NCBI GenBank assembly: GCA_030830595.1
Contig: JAURMS010000239.1
Location: 1 to 14,162 of the forward strand
Source of the DNA: Gammaproteobacteria bacterium
GTDB lineage: Bacteria > Pseudomonadota > Gammaproteobacteria > Steroidobacterales > Steroidobacteraceae
DNA: 14,162 nucleotides
Direction of reading: 5' to 3'
Shown here: positions 13,205 through 14,162 of the stretch, one piece after another
Layout: each line of letters starts with the position of its first letter
Position numbering within the stretch: position 1 is the stretch's first letter
The notes under the pieces: generated by a model
The model's input: only the letters and a program-made list of their open reading frames with translations
Database searches by the model: none
Told to the model about the DNA's origin: nothing
Position numbers and translations under genes: made by a program

Positions 13205-14162
13205 ATGAGCAAGGCAGCGCCGAGGGTGGTCGTGATCGGTGCCGGCGTCGGTGGACTGGCCGCGGCCATCCGCCTGGGCGCGCGCGGCTACCGGGTGACC
13301 GTCCTCGACCGGCTCGACGGCCCGGGCGGTCGCGCCTACGTCTACCGGCAGGATGGATACACCTTCGATGCCGGGCCGACCATCATCACCGCGCCCTACC
13401 TGTTCGAGGAACTGTGGAGCCTGTGCGGCCTGAAGATGGCAGACCATGTCGAGCTCAGGCCCTGCGATCCCTATTACCGGATTCGCTTTGACGACGGCGA
13501 CAGCTTCACCTACAGCGGTGACCGTGAGGCCATGCGTGCCGAGGTGGCCAGGTTCTGTCCCGCCGACGTCGAGGGCTTCGAGCGCTACCTGGGCGTCAGC
13601 GAAGAGATCTACCGGGTGGCTTTCGAGGAACTCGGTGACAAGCCGTTCCACAGCCTGGGCTTCACGCTGCGGGCGGCACTGGACCTGGTTCGGCTGAAGG
13701 GTTACCGATCGGTGTATTCGCGGGTGAGCGAGTACTTCACCGATCCCCGCCTGCGCGTGGTGTTCAGTTTTCATCCGCTGCTGATCGGCGGCAATCCCTT
13801 CACGGCCACCTCCTACTACTGCCTGATTGCCCATCTCGAGGGCAAGTACGGCGTGCACCACGCGATGGGCGGCACCGGCGCGCTGGTGCGCGGCCTGTGC
13901 GAGCTGGTGCGCCACACCGGTGGCGAGATCCGCTACGAGGCCGAGGTCGAGCGCATCCTGGTGCGCGACGGCCGGACGACAGGCGTCCGGTTGACCGACG
14001 GCGAGGAAGTCCCGGCAGAGATCGTCGTGTCCAACGCCGAGCCTGCCTGGACCTATGCGAAGCTTCTCGGCCACCATCCGCGCCGCCGCTGGCGCGATGG
14101 CAAGATCCGGCGCGCGCGTCACTCCATGGGGCTGTTCGTCTGGTACTTCGGCACGAACCGCC
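13205..14162 (+). CDS. crtI: Phytoene desaturase CrtI (3' end outside the window)
   Basis: FAD-dependent desaturase that introduces double bonds into phytoene to make neurosporene or lycopene for the carotenoids of the photosystem; membrane-associated. The first 319 codons are visible with no interruption. The dinucleotide-binding fold is at the start (VVVIGAGVGGLAAAIRL, 8-24), with D35 ending strand 2 and then GPGGRAYVY (39-47) and FDAGPTIIT (54-62). The mid-part (YRSVYSRVSEYF, FSFHPLLIGGNPF and MGGTGALVRGL) follows the Pantoea CrtI sequence closely, including MGLFVWYFG near the end of the visible part. Family members are near 490-510 residues, so about a third is missing. It lies nine bases after bchO, probably in the same operon. 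TAGACT (13193-13198) ends exactly six bases before the ATG, so a separate leaderless start is also possible. Confidence 0.95.
   Translation, partial: MSKAAPRVVVIGAGVGGLAAAIRLGARGYRVTVLDRLDGPGGRAYVYRQDGYTFDAGPTIITAPYLFEELWSLCGLKMADHVELRPCDPYYRIRFDDGDSFTYSGDREAMRAEVARFCPADVEGFERYLGVSEEIYRVAFEELGDKPFHSLGFTLRAALDLVRLKGYRSVYSRVSEYFTDPRLRVVFSFHPLLIGGNPFTATSYYCLIAHLEGKYGVHHAMGGTGALVRGLCELVRHTGGEIRYEAEVERILVRDGRTTGVRLTDGEEVPAEIVVSNAEPAWTYAKLLGHHPRRRWRDGKIRRARHSMGLFVWYFGTNR

Noticed and set aside
12866..14122. 418-codon open frame on the minus strand opposite bchO and crtI
   Set aside because: It covers two clearly recognisable genes in antisense, has no family-like motifs and a His/Gln/Ala-rich composition typical of GC-rich shadow frames.
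1..14162. CRISPR arrays, tRNA or rRNA genes, insertion sequences, phage or defence genes
   Set aside because: No direct-repeat array, no tRNA or rRNA sequence and no transposase or integrase motifs were found; the window is core metabolism plus photosynthesis genes.

Overview
The window looks like a chromosomal segment of an anoxygenic phototrophic gammaproteobacterium, most likely a purple sulfur bacterium (Chromatiales / Ectothiorhodospiraceae type). The reasons are its high GC, a bacteriochlorophyll and carotenoid block (bchI-bchD-bchO-crtI), and a gammaproteobacterial housekeeping neighbourhood (polA, engB, cytochrome c4, class I fumarase). The assignment is an inference from gene content; no rRNA is present.

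Layout. 1-841, minus strand: the start of a lipoprotein cut by the window edge, preceded by a di-heme cytochrome c4 gene. 946-1587, plus strand: GTPase gene engB, divergent from the cytochrome. 1683-5000, minus strand: a tightly overlapping run of a hotdog thioesterase, a very small LptM-type lipoprotein gene and polA. engB and polA converge. Between and across their 3' ends lies a candidate small RNA reading in the polA direction. It has a sigmaE/AlgU-like promoter, three or four stem-loops and a strong intrinsic terminator, and it sits where Spot 42 (enterics) and ErsA (Pseudomonas) are found. 5021-5710, plus: a fumarylacetoacetate-hydrolase-family enzyme. 5714-7237, minus: class I fumarase. 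7284-8231, plus: a sulfotransferase of clearly lower GC, probably acquired. 8240-9483, minus: sbtA-sbtB, a bicarbonate transporter and its PII-like partner. 9593-13195, plus: bchI, bchD and bchO, whose starts overlap the preceding gene. crtI begins 9 bases later and runs off the end.

How the genes fit together. BchI and BchD are the AAA+ and VWA subunits of magnesium chelatase, which inserts Mg into protoporphyrin IX. BchO is an alpha/beta hydrolase that accompanies them, and CrtI desaturates phytoene for the carotenoids of the same photosystem. The divergent sbtAB pair would supply inorganic carbon to an autotroph, and its 109-base shared regulatory region with bchI contains nested inverted repeats. 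Fumarase, the FAH-family enzyme and cytochrome c4 serve central metabolism and periplasmic electron transfer.

The most notable signals are (i) the candidate sRNA at about 1525-1640 on the minus strand, (ii) -10-like hexamers placed exactly six bases before several ATG codons, which suggests leaderless mRNAs, some from palindromic -10 boxes shared by divergent genes, (iii) the overlooked 54-residue LptM gene, and (iv) the operator-like palindrome lying across the predicted bchI promoter.
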